From NCBI GenBank assembly GCA_009693115.1, contig SHXW01000008.1, positions 1-64,000 on the forward strand: a stretch of 64,000 nucleotides of DNA, read 5' to 3'. The position numbers were made by a program, and so were the translations under genes. Numbering within the stretch: position 1 is the first letter of the stretch; each line of letters opens with the position of its first letter. Of the stretch, positions 11,394 to 19,019 are shown piece after piece. Under the pieces are notes generated by a model. It was not told where the DNA came from, searched no databases, and saw only the letters and a program-made list of their open reading frames with translations. The stretch is from Dehalococcoidia bacterium (GTDB lineage: Bacteria > Chloroflexota > Dehalococcoidia > Lucifugimonadales > Lucifugimonadaceae).

Positions 11394-12050
11394 ATGGCGA
11401 AAACCGCTGAGAACAAAGACATCAGGGCCAGCTACGGGGAGATGACAGCCTTTCCTCGCATGGCCGTGGGCGTGATGGGGTCGGCAGGGGGCCATCTCCA
11501 GTTGAAGGCGCGCAAGCTGCTGGATACCCTCGGGAGGGAGATAGGCCGCCGCGGCTACGTGCTGGTCACGGGCGCCGCTCCCGGTCTGCCCCACGACGCC
11601 GTCCTTGGCGCAAAGAAGGCAGGGGGGCTGGTGGTGGGCATCTCGCCTGCCTTGAACTTCGCCGAGCACGTTCAGAAGTACAAGGCGCCCATCGCCGGAT
11701 ATGACGTCTTGATCTACACGGGCTCGGGCCTCATGGGGCGCGAGATCGAAAACATCCGTACCTGCGACGTCGTGATCATCGCTGGCGGCAGGTCAGGCAC
11801 CCTCGGCGAGTTCGCCATCGCTTACGACGAGGGCAAGGTCATCGGTGTGCTGACAGGCACCGGCGGCATCGCTGACCACATCAAGGACCTCCTCCCGATC
11901 ATCAACAAGGAGACCGGCGCGACGCTGGTTTATGAGGACGAACCTGTAAAGCTCATGGACAGGCTGGAAGCCGTTTACCGGGACCGTGTACTGCCCCGCT
12001 ACCTGGCGCTTTCGGAAGGAGCGGCATCCGGGGGAGTGTTGGAGAAGTAG
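11394..12050 (+). CDS. LOG-family (TIGR00725-like) Rossmann protein
   Basis: 218-residue SLOG/LOG superfamily protein, related to cytokinin riboside phosphate phosphoribohydrolases and DprA-type Rossmann domains. The glycine motif GGRSGTLGEF (near residue 126) corresponds to the family's PGGxGTxxE nucleotide-binding loop, and GVMGSAGG at residue 24 is the first strand-loop. It lacks the exact PGGxGT of active LOG enzymes, so phosphoribohydrolase activity is uncertain; nucleotide binding is likely. Start ATG 11394 follows a GGGG stretch at about 8 nt. Confidence 0.78.
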   Translation: MAKTAENKDIRASYGEMTAFPRMAVGVMGSAGGHLQLKARKLLDTLGREIGRRGYVLVTGAAPGLPHDAVLGAKKAGGLVVGISPALNFAEHVQKYKAPIAGYDVLIYTGSGLMGREIENIRTCDVVIIAGGRSGTLGEFAIAYDEGKVIGVLTGTGGIADHIKDLLPIINKETGATLVYEDEPVKLMDRLEAVYRDRVLPRYLALSEGAASGGVLEK

Positions 12051-12268
12051 AAGCGCTCACGCCCTACCTGCATGTTCGCCCGGTTCCGCTCTTTCCTGGC
12101 TTGTCGAGGGGCCCCGTCTGCTACAAGCCTCTGACTACTCCAACCTTCATCCCGACCGAAGGCCCCCCGGCAAGGGCCGGAGCGGAGGGACCTGACGCTC
12201 GCCTCCTTTCACGCCGTCCCACCCGGAGGCGCTCGTCCCGCTCCCCGGCCCGGCACCCGGCTGTTGCC
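12051..12268. other. Intergenic region without a recognised gene
   Basis: GC-rich sequence with short degenerate repeat fragments (for example CTTGTCGAGGGGCCCCGTC). No convincing reading frame, RNA or terminator was found. It continues into the repeat at 12269-12370. Confidence 0.5.
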
Positions 12269-12370
12269 GTCATTCCAAACCGGAGCGTAGCGAAAGGAGG
12301 AATCTGGGGAGGTTGCGTGTCCTTGTCCCCGCCCAAGATCCCATTCACGGCAAGCCGGAATCGGGATGAC
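12269..12370. repeat. Dispersed intergenic repeat, GTCATTCC family
   Basis: One of the clearest copies: it begins GTCATTCC, contains GGAGCGTAGCGAAAGGAGGAATC and ends GGGATGAC, the complement of its start. It lies between the convergent LOG and cysM genes. Confidence 0.6.
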
Positions 12371-12400
12371 GAACAGCAGGCGATTCCAGCCTCTACCCGC

Positions 12401-13369
12401 CTACCACCAGATCTTGCCCTGTGTTTCAGACTTCGTGATCTCCTTGAAATCCTTCGTATAGATGCCAGAGGAGATGTACTTCCAGCCACTGTCGGCGAAC
12501 AGGCAGACGATGTTGCCGCGCTCCATCTTCTCGGCCACCTTGCGGGCCGTGGCGGCGACGGCGCCCGAGGACTCTCCAACGAAGATACCCGCATGGTCGA
12601 GCAGCCATTTCGTCCAGTAAAGGCCCTCTTCAAGCTCGATCAGTATTCGACCATCGAGCATGCCCAGATCAAGTATGGGCGGGATGAACCCGTGCTCGAT
12701 CGACCGCAGGCCCTGCACAACGTCGTCGGGGTGCGGCGCAGTGGCGACGACCTTCACTGCAGGGTTGTGCTCCTTTAGCCGCCTGCCCACGCCCATCAGC
12801 GTACCGCCCGTGCCGAGTCCAGCCACAAACACGTCAACACCGGGCATGTCGCGGATGATCTCCGGGCCCGTGGTCTCATAGTGGGCGAGGGGGTTTGCCT
12901 GGTTGCCGTACTGGTATGGCATGAACCATGACGGGTTGGACCGCGCAAGTTCCTGGGCGAGGATGATGGACTCATTCGTGCCCTTGTCAGGAGCGGAGAA
13001 GATGACCTCGGCCCCAAAGGCCTTGAGGAGCTGCACCCGTTCAGGGCCGACCGACCCCGGCATGACGGCCTTCATCTTGTAGCCGCGGATGCGCGCGATC
13101 ATTGCCAGACCTATGCCGGTGTTGCCGGACGTAGGCTCGATGATGGTCTGGCCGGACTTCAGAGCGCCGCGTTTTTCGGCGTCCATGACCAGATACTTCG
13201 CCACCCTGTCCTTGACCGACCCTGTGGGGTTGTGGCCCTCAAGCTTGGCGAAAATCCTGACATGAGGATTGGGGCTGAGGCCCGGCACCTCGACTAGGGG
13301 GGTGTCCCCGATGGCGTCAATGAGGTCATTTTTCAGGCGGGACGCCTGCCTGCCGGTGCTGACTGTCAA
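12401..13369 (-). CDS. cysM: Cysteine synthase (CysM/CysK family)
   Basis: 322-residue PLP enzyme that makes cysteine by beta-replacement on an activated serine (O-acetyl- or O-phosphoserine). The PLP lysine is K53 in NPTGSVKDR, the substrate loop TSGNTG is at 80-85, and the phosphate-binding GLGTGGT is near residue 180. The start is a TTG at 13369; no in-frame ATG or GTG lies before the IGDTPLV homology and no ribosome site is visible. A MITE-like element ends within 4 bp of this start and separates it from moeB. Before insertion the two genes would have been about 10 nt apart, so they probably form one operon. Pairing with a MoeB/ThiF enzyme suggests use of a thiocarboxylated carrier protein as the sulfur donor. 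Confidence 0.88.
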   Translation of the reverse strand: MTVSTGRQASRLKNDLIDAIGDTPLVEVPGLSPNPHVRIFAKLEGHNPTGSVKDRVAKYLVMDAEKRGALKSGQTIIEPTSGNTGIGLAMIARIRGYKMKAVMPGSVGPERVQLLKAFGAEVIFSAPDKGTNESIILAQELARSNPSWFMPYQYGNQANPLAHYETTGPEIIRDMPGVDVFVAGLGTGGTLMGVGRRLKEHNPAVKVVATAPHPDDVVQGLRSIEHGFIPPILDLGMLDGRILIELEEGLYWTKWLLDHAGIFVGESSGAVAATARKVAEKMERGNIVCLFADSGWKYISSGIYTKDFKEITKSETQGKIWW

Positions 13370-13373
13370 CTAA

Positions 13374-13482
13374 AAACCCATCTCAAAACCCCTCGCCCGG
13401 CGGGAGAGGGTCAGGGTGTGGATAAAGCCCAAACTCAAACAACAGCCCCTGGAACTCCGGCTTATTGGTTTTGAGATGGTTT
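13374..13482. mobile_element. MITE-like element between moeB and cysM
   Basis: 109-bp non-coding insert with terminal inverted repeats: AAACCCATCTCAAAACC at 13374-13390 and GGTTTTGAGATGGTTT at 13467-13482 (complementary apart from one extra C). The direct repeat CTAA lies immediately outside each end (13370-13373 and 13483-13486), as a 4-bp target duplication would. The interior holds a CCCTCGCCCGGCGGGAGAGGG palindrome of the second intergenic repeat family. No transposase is encoded, so movement would need a transposase elsewhere. Confidence 0.7.
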
Positions 13483-13492
13483 CTAAGACAAA

Positions 13493-14332
13493 CTATCCGA
13501 CGAGTGCGCGCTCGGGCGCAACACCGCAGAAGACCTCGTAGTCTATGAGCCTGGTCACAGAGGGCTTGTCCCCGCAGAGCACGCACTTCGGGTTGCGGCG
13601 CACCTTTACCTCTGTGAACTCCATGTTCAGGGCGTTGATCAGGAGCAGCCGGCTCGACAGTGTCTCGCCTATGCCCAGGATGATCTTGATGGTTTCAAGA
13701 GACTGTATGGACCCCACCAAGCCCGGCAGCGCGCCGATCACGCCCGCCTCGGCGCAGCTTGGCACCTCGCCTGGGGGAGGCGGCTCAGGGAACAGGCAGC
13801 GGTAACAGCCCTTTCCGGGGAGATAGGTCGTCGCCTGGCCGTCAAAGATCAGGATGGAGCCGTCAACCAGCGGCTTCTTCGCGAAGTAGGCGGCGTCGTT
13901 CACCAGATAACGGGTGGCGAAGTTGTCAGCGCCGTTGACGATGATGTCGTACTTCGGGATGACGTCCATCGCATTGTCGGAATTAAGCGGGTACTCGTGG
14001 GCCTCTATGTTGACCTCAGGGTTGTGCTCCTTGAGGGTTTCCATGGCGGAGATAACCTTGCGCTTGCCAACCGCACTGTCCTTGTGGAGGATCTGCCGCT
14101 GCAGGTTGGTCACGTCCACCACATCAAAATCAACGATGCCGAGCGTACCGACGCCGGCGAGCGCCAGGTAGAGCGCCACAGGAGAGCCGAGTCCACCCGC
14201 GCCAACCACCAGCACACGGGCATCCAGCAGCTTCCGCTGCCCCACACTGCCTACCTGGGGCATGATGATGTGCCTGCTGTACCTGCGCACTTGTGCCGGA
14301 GTCAGGGCGGGCCCTTTGGTTGCTGTCGTCAT
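13493..14332 (-). CDS. moeB: MoeB/ThiF-family adenylyltransferase
   Basis: 279-residue E1-like enzyme that adenylates the C-terminal glycine of a ubiquitin-like sulfur carrier (MoaD, ThiS or CysO type). It has the nucleotide loop GAGGLG at 44-49, the acidic/Arg motif DFDVVDVTNLQRQ near 68-80, the ADNFATRY segment near 132, and two zinc CxxC pairs (CYRC near 175; CVLC near 253). It has no rhodanese domain, unlike MoeZ, so the sulfur must come from another protein. Gene order (regulator, this gene, MITE, cysM) indicates a role in cysteine assembly as in the mycobacterial CysO/MoeZ/CysM route, but no carrier protein gene is seen nearby. MoeB and ThiF cannot be separated by sequence alone. Confidence 0.85.
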   Translation of the reverse strand: MTTATKGPALTPAQVRRYSRHIIMPQVGSVGQRKLLDARVLVVGAGGLGSPVALYLALAGVGTLGIVDFDVVDVTNLQRQILHKDSAVGKRKVISAMETLKEHNPEVNIEAHEYPLNSDNAMDVIPKYDIIVNGADNFATRYLVNDAAYFAKKPLVDGSILIFDGQATTYLPGKGCYRCLFPEPPPPGEVPSCAEAGVIGALPGLVGSIQSLETIKIILGIGETLSSRLLLINALNMEFTEVKVRRNPKCVLCGDKPSVTRLIDYEVFCGVAPERALVG

Positions 14333-14600
14333 TGATCCCTCTTGTTCCGTTCAGCAGCTATCTTGGAGTCCTCTCTCGTTCCCGGGTGCCCGTCACAGGC
14401 AGGTGGTTAAGGAGAGGTCTCGGACACTGCCATTGATGCAGTCCCTTTGTTTCTGTCCGTTGGGTCCCGGTCCAGTCAATACCGGTATCGGAAATCGTAA
14501 CCGATTGTGCATGTCTGGGTACCGGAGGGGCGCCGCCAGGTATTTCTGGCGACAGATGTGGCGAACAACACCATGTAATGGCATCCGCTCTGCCAGACGG
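14333..14600. other. Intergenic region between moeB and the Rrf2 gene
   Basis: 268 bp with no convincing gene. It probably contains the moeB promoter, which I cannot place with confidence, and short AT-richer patches such as GGAAATCGTAACCGATTG. Confidence 0.45.
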
Positions 14601-15053
14601 CTAGCCAGTAGCCAGGGTTACGGGCTGGAGCAGGCTCTTGCTCATCGCCGTCTGTCTGCGGGCCAGGTCTGAGACCTTGACGTGGGAGAGATGCTCCATG
14701 AGCATCTTCTCCACGTCCGACCACATGAGTCTCTGAGAACAGGCTCCCGAGAGCCTGCAATCGTCCGGTTCTTCGACGCACTCAAGCGGGGCCAAGGAGC
14801 GGTCAAGGGAGTTGACCACATCAGAGATTGTGATCTCCTCCGCGCTCCGGGCCAGTTTGTGTCCGCCCTGCGGCCCCCGACGTGAATTGATCATGCCGGC
14901 TTTCTGCAGGTCCGCGCAGATGTGCAGCAGGTAAGGCTCGGGGACGTGCTGGGCGCGGGCAATGTCTCCAGTAGAGATGTACGCGCCTTCCGGCTGCTGC
15001 GCCAGATAGACGAGCAGCCTGACGCCGTAGTCCACTTTCATGGGAACGAGCAT
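14601..15053 (-). CDS. Rrf2-family transcriptional regulator
   Basis: 150-residue winged-helix regulator of the Rrf2 family (IscR, CymR, NsrR). The N-terminal MLVPMKVDYGVRLLVYLA matches the family start, which sets the ATG at 15053; three candidate start codons lie upstream but precede the conserved part. The recognition helix covers about residues 35-55. A three-cysteine cluster (C-x6-C-x5-C, in ECVEEPDDCRLSGAC near residue 90) resembles the Fe-S ligands of IscR. It lies upstream of moeB and cysM on the same strand, so it probably controls cysteine or sulfur supply. A CTGACC/GGTCAG dyad in the divergent region to rplY could be its operator. A TATACT hexamer at 15109-15114 (minus strand) is the likely -10 box. 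Confidence 0.85.
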   Translation of the reverse strand: MLVPMKVDYGVRLLVYLAQQPEGAYISTGDIARAQHVPEPYLLHICADLQKAGMINSRRGPQGGHKLARSAEEITISDVVNSLDRSLAPLECVEEPDDCRLSGACSQRLMWSDVEKMLMEHLSHVKVSDLARRQTAMSKSLLQPVTLATG

Positions 15054-15131
15054 GAGTACCGCCGCGGGACACCGGGACACGCTGTGAGATTACCGCCCAG
15101 TTCAGGGAGTATAGCACCCGGACATCAATTG

Positions 15132-15148
15132 CTGACCCGTCCGGTCAG
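15132..15148. promoter_or_regulatory. Dyad CTGACC-N5-GGTCAG, candidate operator
   Basis: Perfect 6-bp inverted repeat with a 5-nt centre in the divergent intergenic region between the Rrf2 gene and rplY, about 20 bp upstream of the TATACT -10 candidate of the Rrf2 gene. Its position fits autoregulation; the binding protein is inferred, not shown. Confidence 0.45.
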
Positions 15149-15283
15149 GAATTATGGGTTGGGGCGCGGAGCAGTGTGTTACGATTAATGTCTATGTTTT
15201 TGCGGGCTATACGGCCCGCTTTTCGCGTGTGACGAGCGCTCCCCCTGATCATATTCAGGACTGCCTCGCCGGGACGGATTCAA

Positions 15284-16033
15284 ATGGACCAGATAACACT
15301 TGCTGCCACAACTCGCGAGGCCATGGGCAAAAAGAACGGTGCGCTGCGCCGGTCCGGCGGCCTCCCCCTGCACGTCTACGGGCTCAAAGGCGATTCGCTT
15401 TCGATCCAGGCGCCTCTCAGTGAGGTGCGCGCCATCCTCCGCACCGCGGGCCGCACCACACCCGTGCGCGTCACGGTTGACGGCAGCGGAGACACGGTCA
15501 CGCTCATCCGCGAGGTCACTCGCCACCCAGTCTCGGGCGTAATCCTCCATGTGGACCTGCTGCGCGTTGACCCCGACCAGCCGATTGAGGTCCGAGTTCC
15601 GATCCGGCTTATCAACGTCTCCTCCGCACCCGGCACACGCGGTGGCGCGGGCGTAGTGACCCAGGGCATGTATGACGTGCCCGTACGAGCCAAGCCGTAC
15701 GACATCCCGAAGGAACTCGTCGCTGACTGTATGCGACTTGAGTCTTTCGACACAGCGATAACCCTTGGAAACCTGGGCTACCCCCCTGGCGTCGAGCCGG
15801 CCGGCAGCCCGGATACCAACGTCGCCTGGATCCAGGCGCCGCGTGTTACGAAGGTTGAGGAACCGGTTGCCGCCGCCGCGGGCGAAGTTGCTGCCGAGGG
15901 CGAAGCGACTGCCGAGGGCGCCCCTGGAGCGAAGGGCGCTGCCCCCGCGGCGGGAGCGAAGGGCGCTGCCCCCGCGGCGGGAGCGAAGGGCGCTGCCCCG
16001 GCCGCTGGCGGAGCCGCTGCAAAGAAGGGCTAA
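15284..16033 (+). CDS. rplY: 50S ribosomal protein L25/Ctc
   Basis: 249-residue Ctc-type L25 that binds 5S rRNA in the large subunit. The N-terminal L25 domain (residues 1-90, with the REVTRHPVSGVILHVDLLRV segment) is followed by the TL5/Ctc C-terminal beta domain (about 95-190). The tail after residue 195 is Ala/Glu/Gly/Pro-rich and includes a 9-residue unit repeated three times (GAKGAAPAA). Start ATG 15284 is at the family N-terminus. It is transcribed away from the Rrf2 gene; a strong hairpin follows the stop. Confidence 0.93.
   Translation: MDQITLAATTREAMGKKNGALRRSGGLPLHVYGLKGDSLSIQAPLSEVRAILRTAGRTTPVRVTVDGSGDTVTLIREVTRHPVSGVILHVDLLRVDPDQPIEVRVPIRLINVSSAPGTRGGAGVVTQGMYDVPVRAKPYDIPKELVADCMRLESFDTAITLGNLGYPPGVEPAGSPDTNVAWIQAPRVTKVEEPVAAAAGEVAAEGEATAEGAPGAKGAAPAAGAKGAAPAAGAKGAAPAAGGAAAKKG
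15926..16006 (+). repeat. 27-bp tandem repeat, three copies, in rplY tail
   Basis: Unit GGAGCGAAGGGCGCTGCC plus CCCGCGGCG, at 15926, 15953 and 15980; the first two are identical and the third differs in the last codons. Encodes Gly-Ala-Lys-Gly-Ala-Ala-Pro-Ala-Ala three times. Period divisible by three, so copy-number change would keep the frame. Confidence 0.9.
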
Positions 16034-16063
16034 TTCGCCCGGGACAGGTTGCGCCAATTACAC

Positions 16064-16100
16064 CAGAAAGGCCCCGATATATCGGGGCCTTTCTGTTTTC
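16064..16100. terminator. Rho-independent terminator after rplY
   Basis: Perfect 32-nt palindrome (CAGAAAGGCCCCGATA and its complement, 16064-16095) followed on the plus strand by TTTTC. It should work for rplY and keep transcription out of rny. Confidence 0.88.
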
Positions 16101-16223
16101 AACGCCATATCGAAGACATCGGGCCGTGTATGTGAAGCCCGTCCGCCAAAGAGAGCGTCATGCCCGGCTGCAGACAAACTCACCAGGCTCATCAAGACCC
16201 GTGGGTGCGTAGCCCCTGCTTTC

Positions 16224-16252
16224 TTGACATGGAAAGCACACCGCCCCACAAT
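16224..16252 (+). promoter_or_regulatory. Sigma-70-type promoter of rny
   Basis: Consensus -35 TTGACA at 16224-16229, a 17-nt spacer, and CACAAT (4 of 6 matches) at 16247-16252. Predicted transcript start near 16259, leaving a leader of about 75 nt before the rny ATG. Confidence 0.6.
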
Positions 16253-16334
16253 CCCGATTACGGGGTACAGAGGCCGGACTCGAAAGCCTCGAAGCCCCCG
16301 CCAACAACTTAATAGACGGCTAGGGAGGAAACGG

Positions 16335-17864
16335 ATGGACACCATCCTTTTAGCCGTCCTTGCGGCAGCCATAGCAGGAGCAGCCACCGGTATCGCCGGC
16401 TTCTACCTGCGAGGCGTGCTGACGGCCAGGGCGACGACAACCTCGCTTGAGGCTGCGGAACAACAAATACGCAGGGCCGAGGCCCGAAGCAAGGAGATCT
16501 TGCTGGAGGCCAAGGAAGAGGCGCTGCGGACCAAGACCAGTTCGGAAGGCGACCTTAGACGCCAGCGGCAGGAGCTGCAGAAACTTGAAAGCCGGGTAGA
16601 GGCAAGAGAAGGCTCCCTCGACCGGCGCTCAGAGTCACTGAACAAGCAAGAGTCCGAAGTAAAAGGGGCACAGGGCCGACTGGACGGGGACCGCGAAGAA
16701 CTGAAGGCGCTACGCCAACAGGAACTCGCGCGACTCGAAAAGGTATCAGGCCTGAGCCTCGCGGACGCACGGCAAATACTGCTCGACCGCGCGCAAGAAG
16801 AGGTTCAGTTCGATCTGGCCAAGCGTTTCCGGGACGCGGAAGCGCAGGCCAGGGCACAGGCCGAAGAGCGCGCCAGAGAGATCATCTCAGGCGCAATCCA
16901 AAGGCTTGCATCCGGCGTCGTATCCGAATCAACGGTCTCAACAATTCCGCTGCCCAACGAAGAGATGAAAGGCCGTCTCATAGGCCGCGAAGGACGGAAC
17001 ATACGTGCAATAGAGGCCGCCACGGGCGTCGACTTGATCATCGATGACGTACCGGAGGCGGTGACGATCTCGTGCTTTGACCCGATCAGGCGGCAGGTAG
17101 CCAAATTAGCCATTGAACGCCTGATCCAGGACGGACGAATCCACCCGACGCGGGTGGAGGAGGCTGTCGAAAAGGCCCAGCATGAGGTGGACGAGACTGT
17201 CCGCAAGGCGGGACAGCAGGCGCTGTTCGACACGAACATCAAGGTCCTGCACCCAGAGCTGCTGAAGCTCATGGGCAGGCTCAAGTACCGCACGTCTTAT
17301 GGCGAAAACGTGCTTAAACACTGTGTCGAGGTCTCGCTGCTGGCAGGCATGATGGCGGCCGAGCTTGGTGCGAATGTGCAGAACTGCAAGCTCGCAGGGT
17401 TCCTGCACGACGTCGGCAAAGCCATGACCCACGAGGTGGAAGGCCCGCATGCCGAAATCGGCGCAGACATAGTCGCCAAGTATGGTGTGGGACCGGAAAT
17501 CCAGACCCCGATACGGGAGCACCATGACCGCGAAATGACTACTGTGGCGTCGTTCATCGTCGCCGCTGCAGACGCCATCTCGGCGGCACGCCCCGGCGCA
17601 CGCCAGGACACCGTGGAGAACTACGTCCAGCGCCTCGAGGCGCTGGAAGAGGTTGCCCGCGGATTCGAGGGCGTTGAGAAGGTCTACGCCATACAGGCCG
17701 GCCGCGAGGTGCGCGTGCTGGTCAAACCGGACACGGTGGATGACGCGAAGGCAAGTGTGCTCGCGAGGGACATCGTGAAGCGGATCGAAGAGACACTGTC
17801 CTACCCAGGGCAGATAAAGGTCGTCGTGGTCCGGGAATCGCGTGTTGTGGAGTACGCACGCTGA
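16335..17864 (+). CDS. rny: Ribonuclease Y
   Basis: 509-residue membrane-anchored endoribonuclease that starts mRNA decay. It shows an N-terminal membrane helix (about 5-27), a long charged coiled coil (about 35-175), a KH RNA-binding domain with GRLIGREGRNIRAIE near residue 214, and an HD metal domain with the HD pair in FLHDVGKA (about H357-D358). Length is close to the 510-520 usual for the family. ATG 16335 follows GGAGG with a 6-nt gap; an open frame further upstream is discarded because it precedes the promoter and membrane anchor. A long hairpin ends the gene before ymdB, the common neighbour of rny. Confidence 0.96.
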   Translation: MDTILLAVLAAAIAGAATGIAGFYLRGVLTARATTTSLEAAEQQIRRAEARSKEILLEAKEEALRTKTSSEGDLRRQRQELQKLESRVEAREGSLDRRSESLNKQESEVKGAQGRLDGDREELKALRQQELARLEKVSGLSLADARQILLDRAQEEVQFDLAKRFRDAEAQARAQAEERAREIISGAIQRLASGVVSESTVSTIPLPNEEMKGRLIGREGRNIRAIEAATGVDLIIDDVPEAVTISCFDPIRRQVAKLAIERLIQDGRIHPTRVEEAVEKAQHEVDETVRKAGQQALFDTNIKVLHPELLKLMGRLKYRTSYGENVLKHCVEVSLLAGMMAAELGANVQNCKLAGFLHDVGKAMTHEVEGPHAEIGADIVAKYGVGPEIQTPIREHHDREMTTVASFIVAAADAISAARPGARQDTVENYVQRLEALEEVARGFEGVEKVYAIQAGREVRVLVKPDTVDDAKASVLARDIVKRIEETLSYPGQIKVVVVRESRVVEYAR

Positions 17865-17949
17865 TGCTGCCCCCGCCCGCTTGAGCGGGATCCACGGCCC
17901 CTCACCGCACGCGAAACGGCGGGTTGGGTACGAAGGACGTTAAAAGGAC

Positions 17950-17998
17950 GTTAAGCAGGAGGGGCCCCGTATCCACCGGGGCCCCTCCTGCTTAACGC
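17950..17998. terminator. Strong hairpin after rny
   Basis: Perfect 20-bp stem (17950-17969 with 17979-17998) and a 9-nt loop. No T tract follows on the plus strand; on the minus strand the stem is followed by CCTTTTAA. Overlaps a short direct repeat (GGACGTTAA twice). Confidence 0.7.
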
Positions 17999-18065
17999 AT
18001 GTCGCCGGGATGGCCTTAGAATTCACTCTTCCGGCCTGTTCAACGTATTGGCTGTGCCTGATTCT

Positions 18066-18178
18066 GCCATCCCGACCCTGAACAGAGCGACATGGCGCGG
18101 TCTGGGACGGGGCTTACAGTAGAGTCAATAGCGTCAACCCGCACATCCCGGTCCTTCTGGCTGCGCTCGTAATGACGG
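18066..18178. repeat. Dispersed intergenic repeat, CATCCCGACC family
   Basis: Starts CCATCCCGACCCTGAACAGAGCGAC and ends CTGCGCTCGTAATGACGG; these ends form a loose inverted repeat. Closest relative in the window is the copy at 52042-52145. Confidence 0.5.
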
Positions 18179-18242
18179 CGGCACAGGTACAGACGGCCCC
18201 CCCTCTTCCGGCTCCCAGCATCCGGATTAGAAAGCAGTCACT

Positions 18243-19019
18243 TTGCGCATACTCATGGTCGGAGACGTGATCGGCGGCGGCGGACGAAAGGTCCTTGCCG
18301 GCGTGTTGCCGCGCCTCAAGGATGAACTCTCGCTCGACTTCGTGACAGTGCAGGGAGAAAACATAGCCGGGGGCGCGGGGATGACGCGCAGGACAGTGGA
18401 AGAACTGCTGCAGGCAGGGGCGGACGTGGTCACATCAGGCAACCACGTCTGGGACCAGAAGGAGTTCGTCGAGCAGATAGACGACCCTGCATTATCGGTT
18501 CTGAAGCCCCTGAACTACCCTGCGTCTACTCCCGGCCGGGGCTACCTTGACACCGGGACCGTGGCGGTGATCAACCTGATCGGCCGCGTCTTCGTGGGCG
18601 AGTTCGATTCGCCGTTCACCCGGGTTGACGAACTGCTTTCCACTGGCTTTGGCGAGGGCAGGCCTGTGATCGTTGACTTCCACGCCGAGGCTTCTTCGGA
18701 AAAGGCCGCCATGGGGTGGCACCTTGACGGGCGAGTAAGCGCGGTCTGCGGCACGCACACTCATGTACCCACGGCAGACGCCCGCGTCCTCCCCGGCGGG
18801 ACGGCCTTTGTGACTGACCTGGGCATGGTCGGCGCGTTTGACTCTGCCATAGGCGTCGAGATCGATGACGTGCTGAAGCGTTTCCTGACATCCATGCCGG
18901 CAAAGTTCCGCCCCGTCGAGACCGGGCTGTTCAAGTTCAATTCCGTGATGATAGAGACGGACGAGGGGACGCACCTCGCAAAGTCCATCGTGCGAGTGGA
19001 CAGGGAGTGGCGGATATGA
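18243..19019 (+). CDS. ymdB: YmdB-family metallophosphoesterase (TIGR00282)
   Basis: 258-residue calcineurin-like phosphoesterase that hydrolyses 2',3'-cyclic nucleotides and acts with RNase Y in several Firmicutes. Metal ligands are visible: D8 (VGDVIG), E-N near 39-40 (GENIAGG), N-H near 66-67 (SGNHVWD), H near 147 (VDFHAE) and the GTHTHVPT block near 170. The initiation codon is a TTG (18243): MRILMVGDVIG matches the family N-terminus exactly and no ATG or GTG lies upstream. Its stop overlaps the next gene's start by 4 bp (ATGA), so they are translationally coupled. Confidence 0.93.
   Translation: MRILMVGDVIGGGGRKVLAGVLPRLKDELSLDFVTVQGENIAGGAGMTRRTVEELLQAGADVVTSGNHVWDQKEFVEQIDDPALSVLKPLNYPASTPGRGYLDTGTVAVINLIGRVFVGEFDSPFTRVDELLSTGFGEGRPVIVDFHAEASSEKAAMGWHLDGRVSAVCGTHTHVPTADARVLPGGTAFVTDLGMVGAFDSAIGVEIDDVLKRFLTSMPAKFRPVETGLFKFNSVMIETDEGTHLAKSIVRVDREWRI

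Noticed and set aside
15926-16006. CRISPR-like array
   Set aside because: The three 27-bp units are directly adjacent without spacers and encode a protein tail repeat.
15765-16334. N-terminal extension of rny
   Set aside because: It crosses the rplY terminator and the rny promoter; the GGAGG-preceded ATG at 16335 starts exactly at the membrane anchor.
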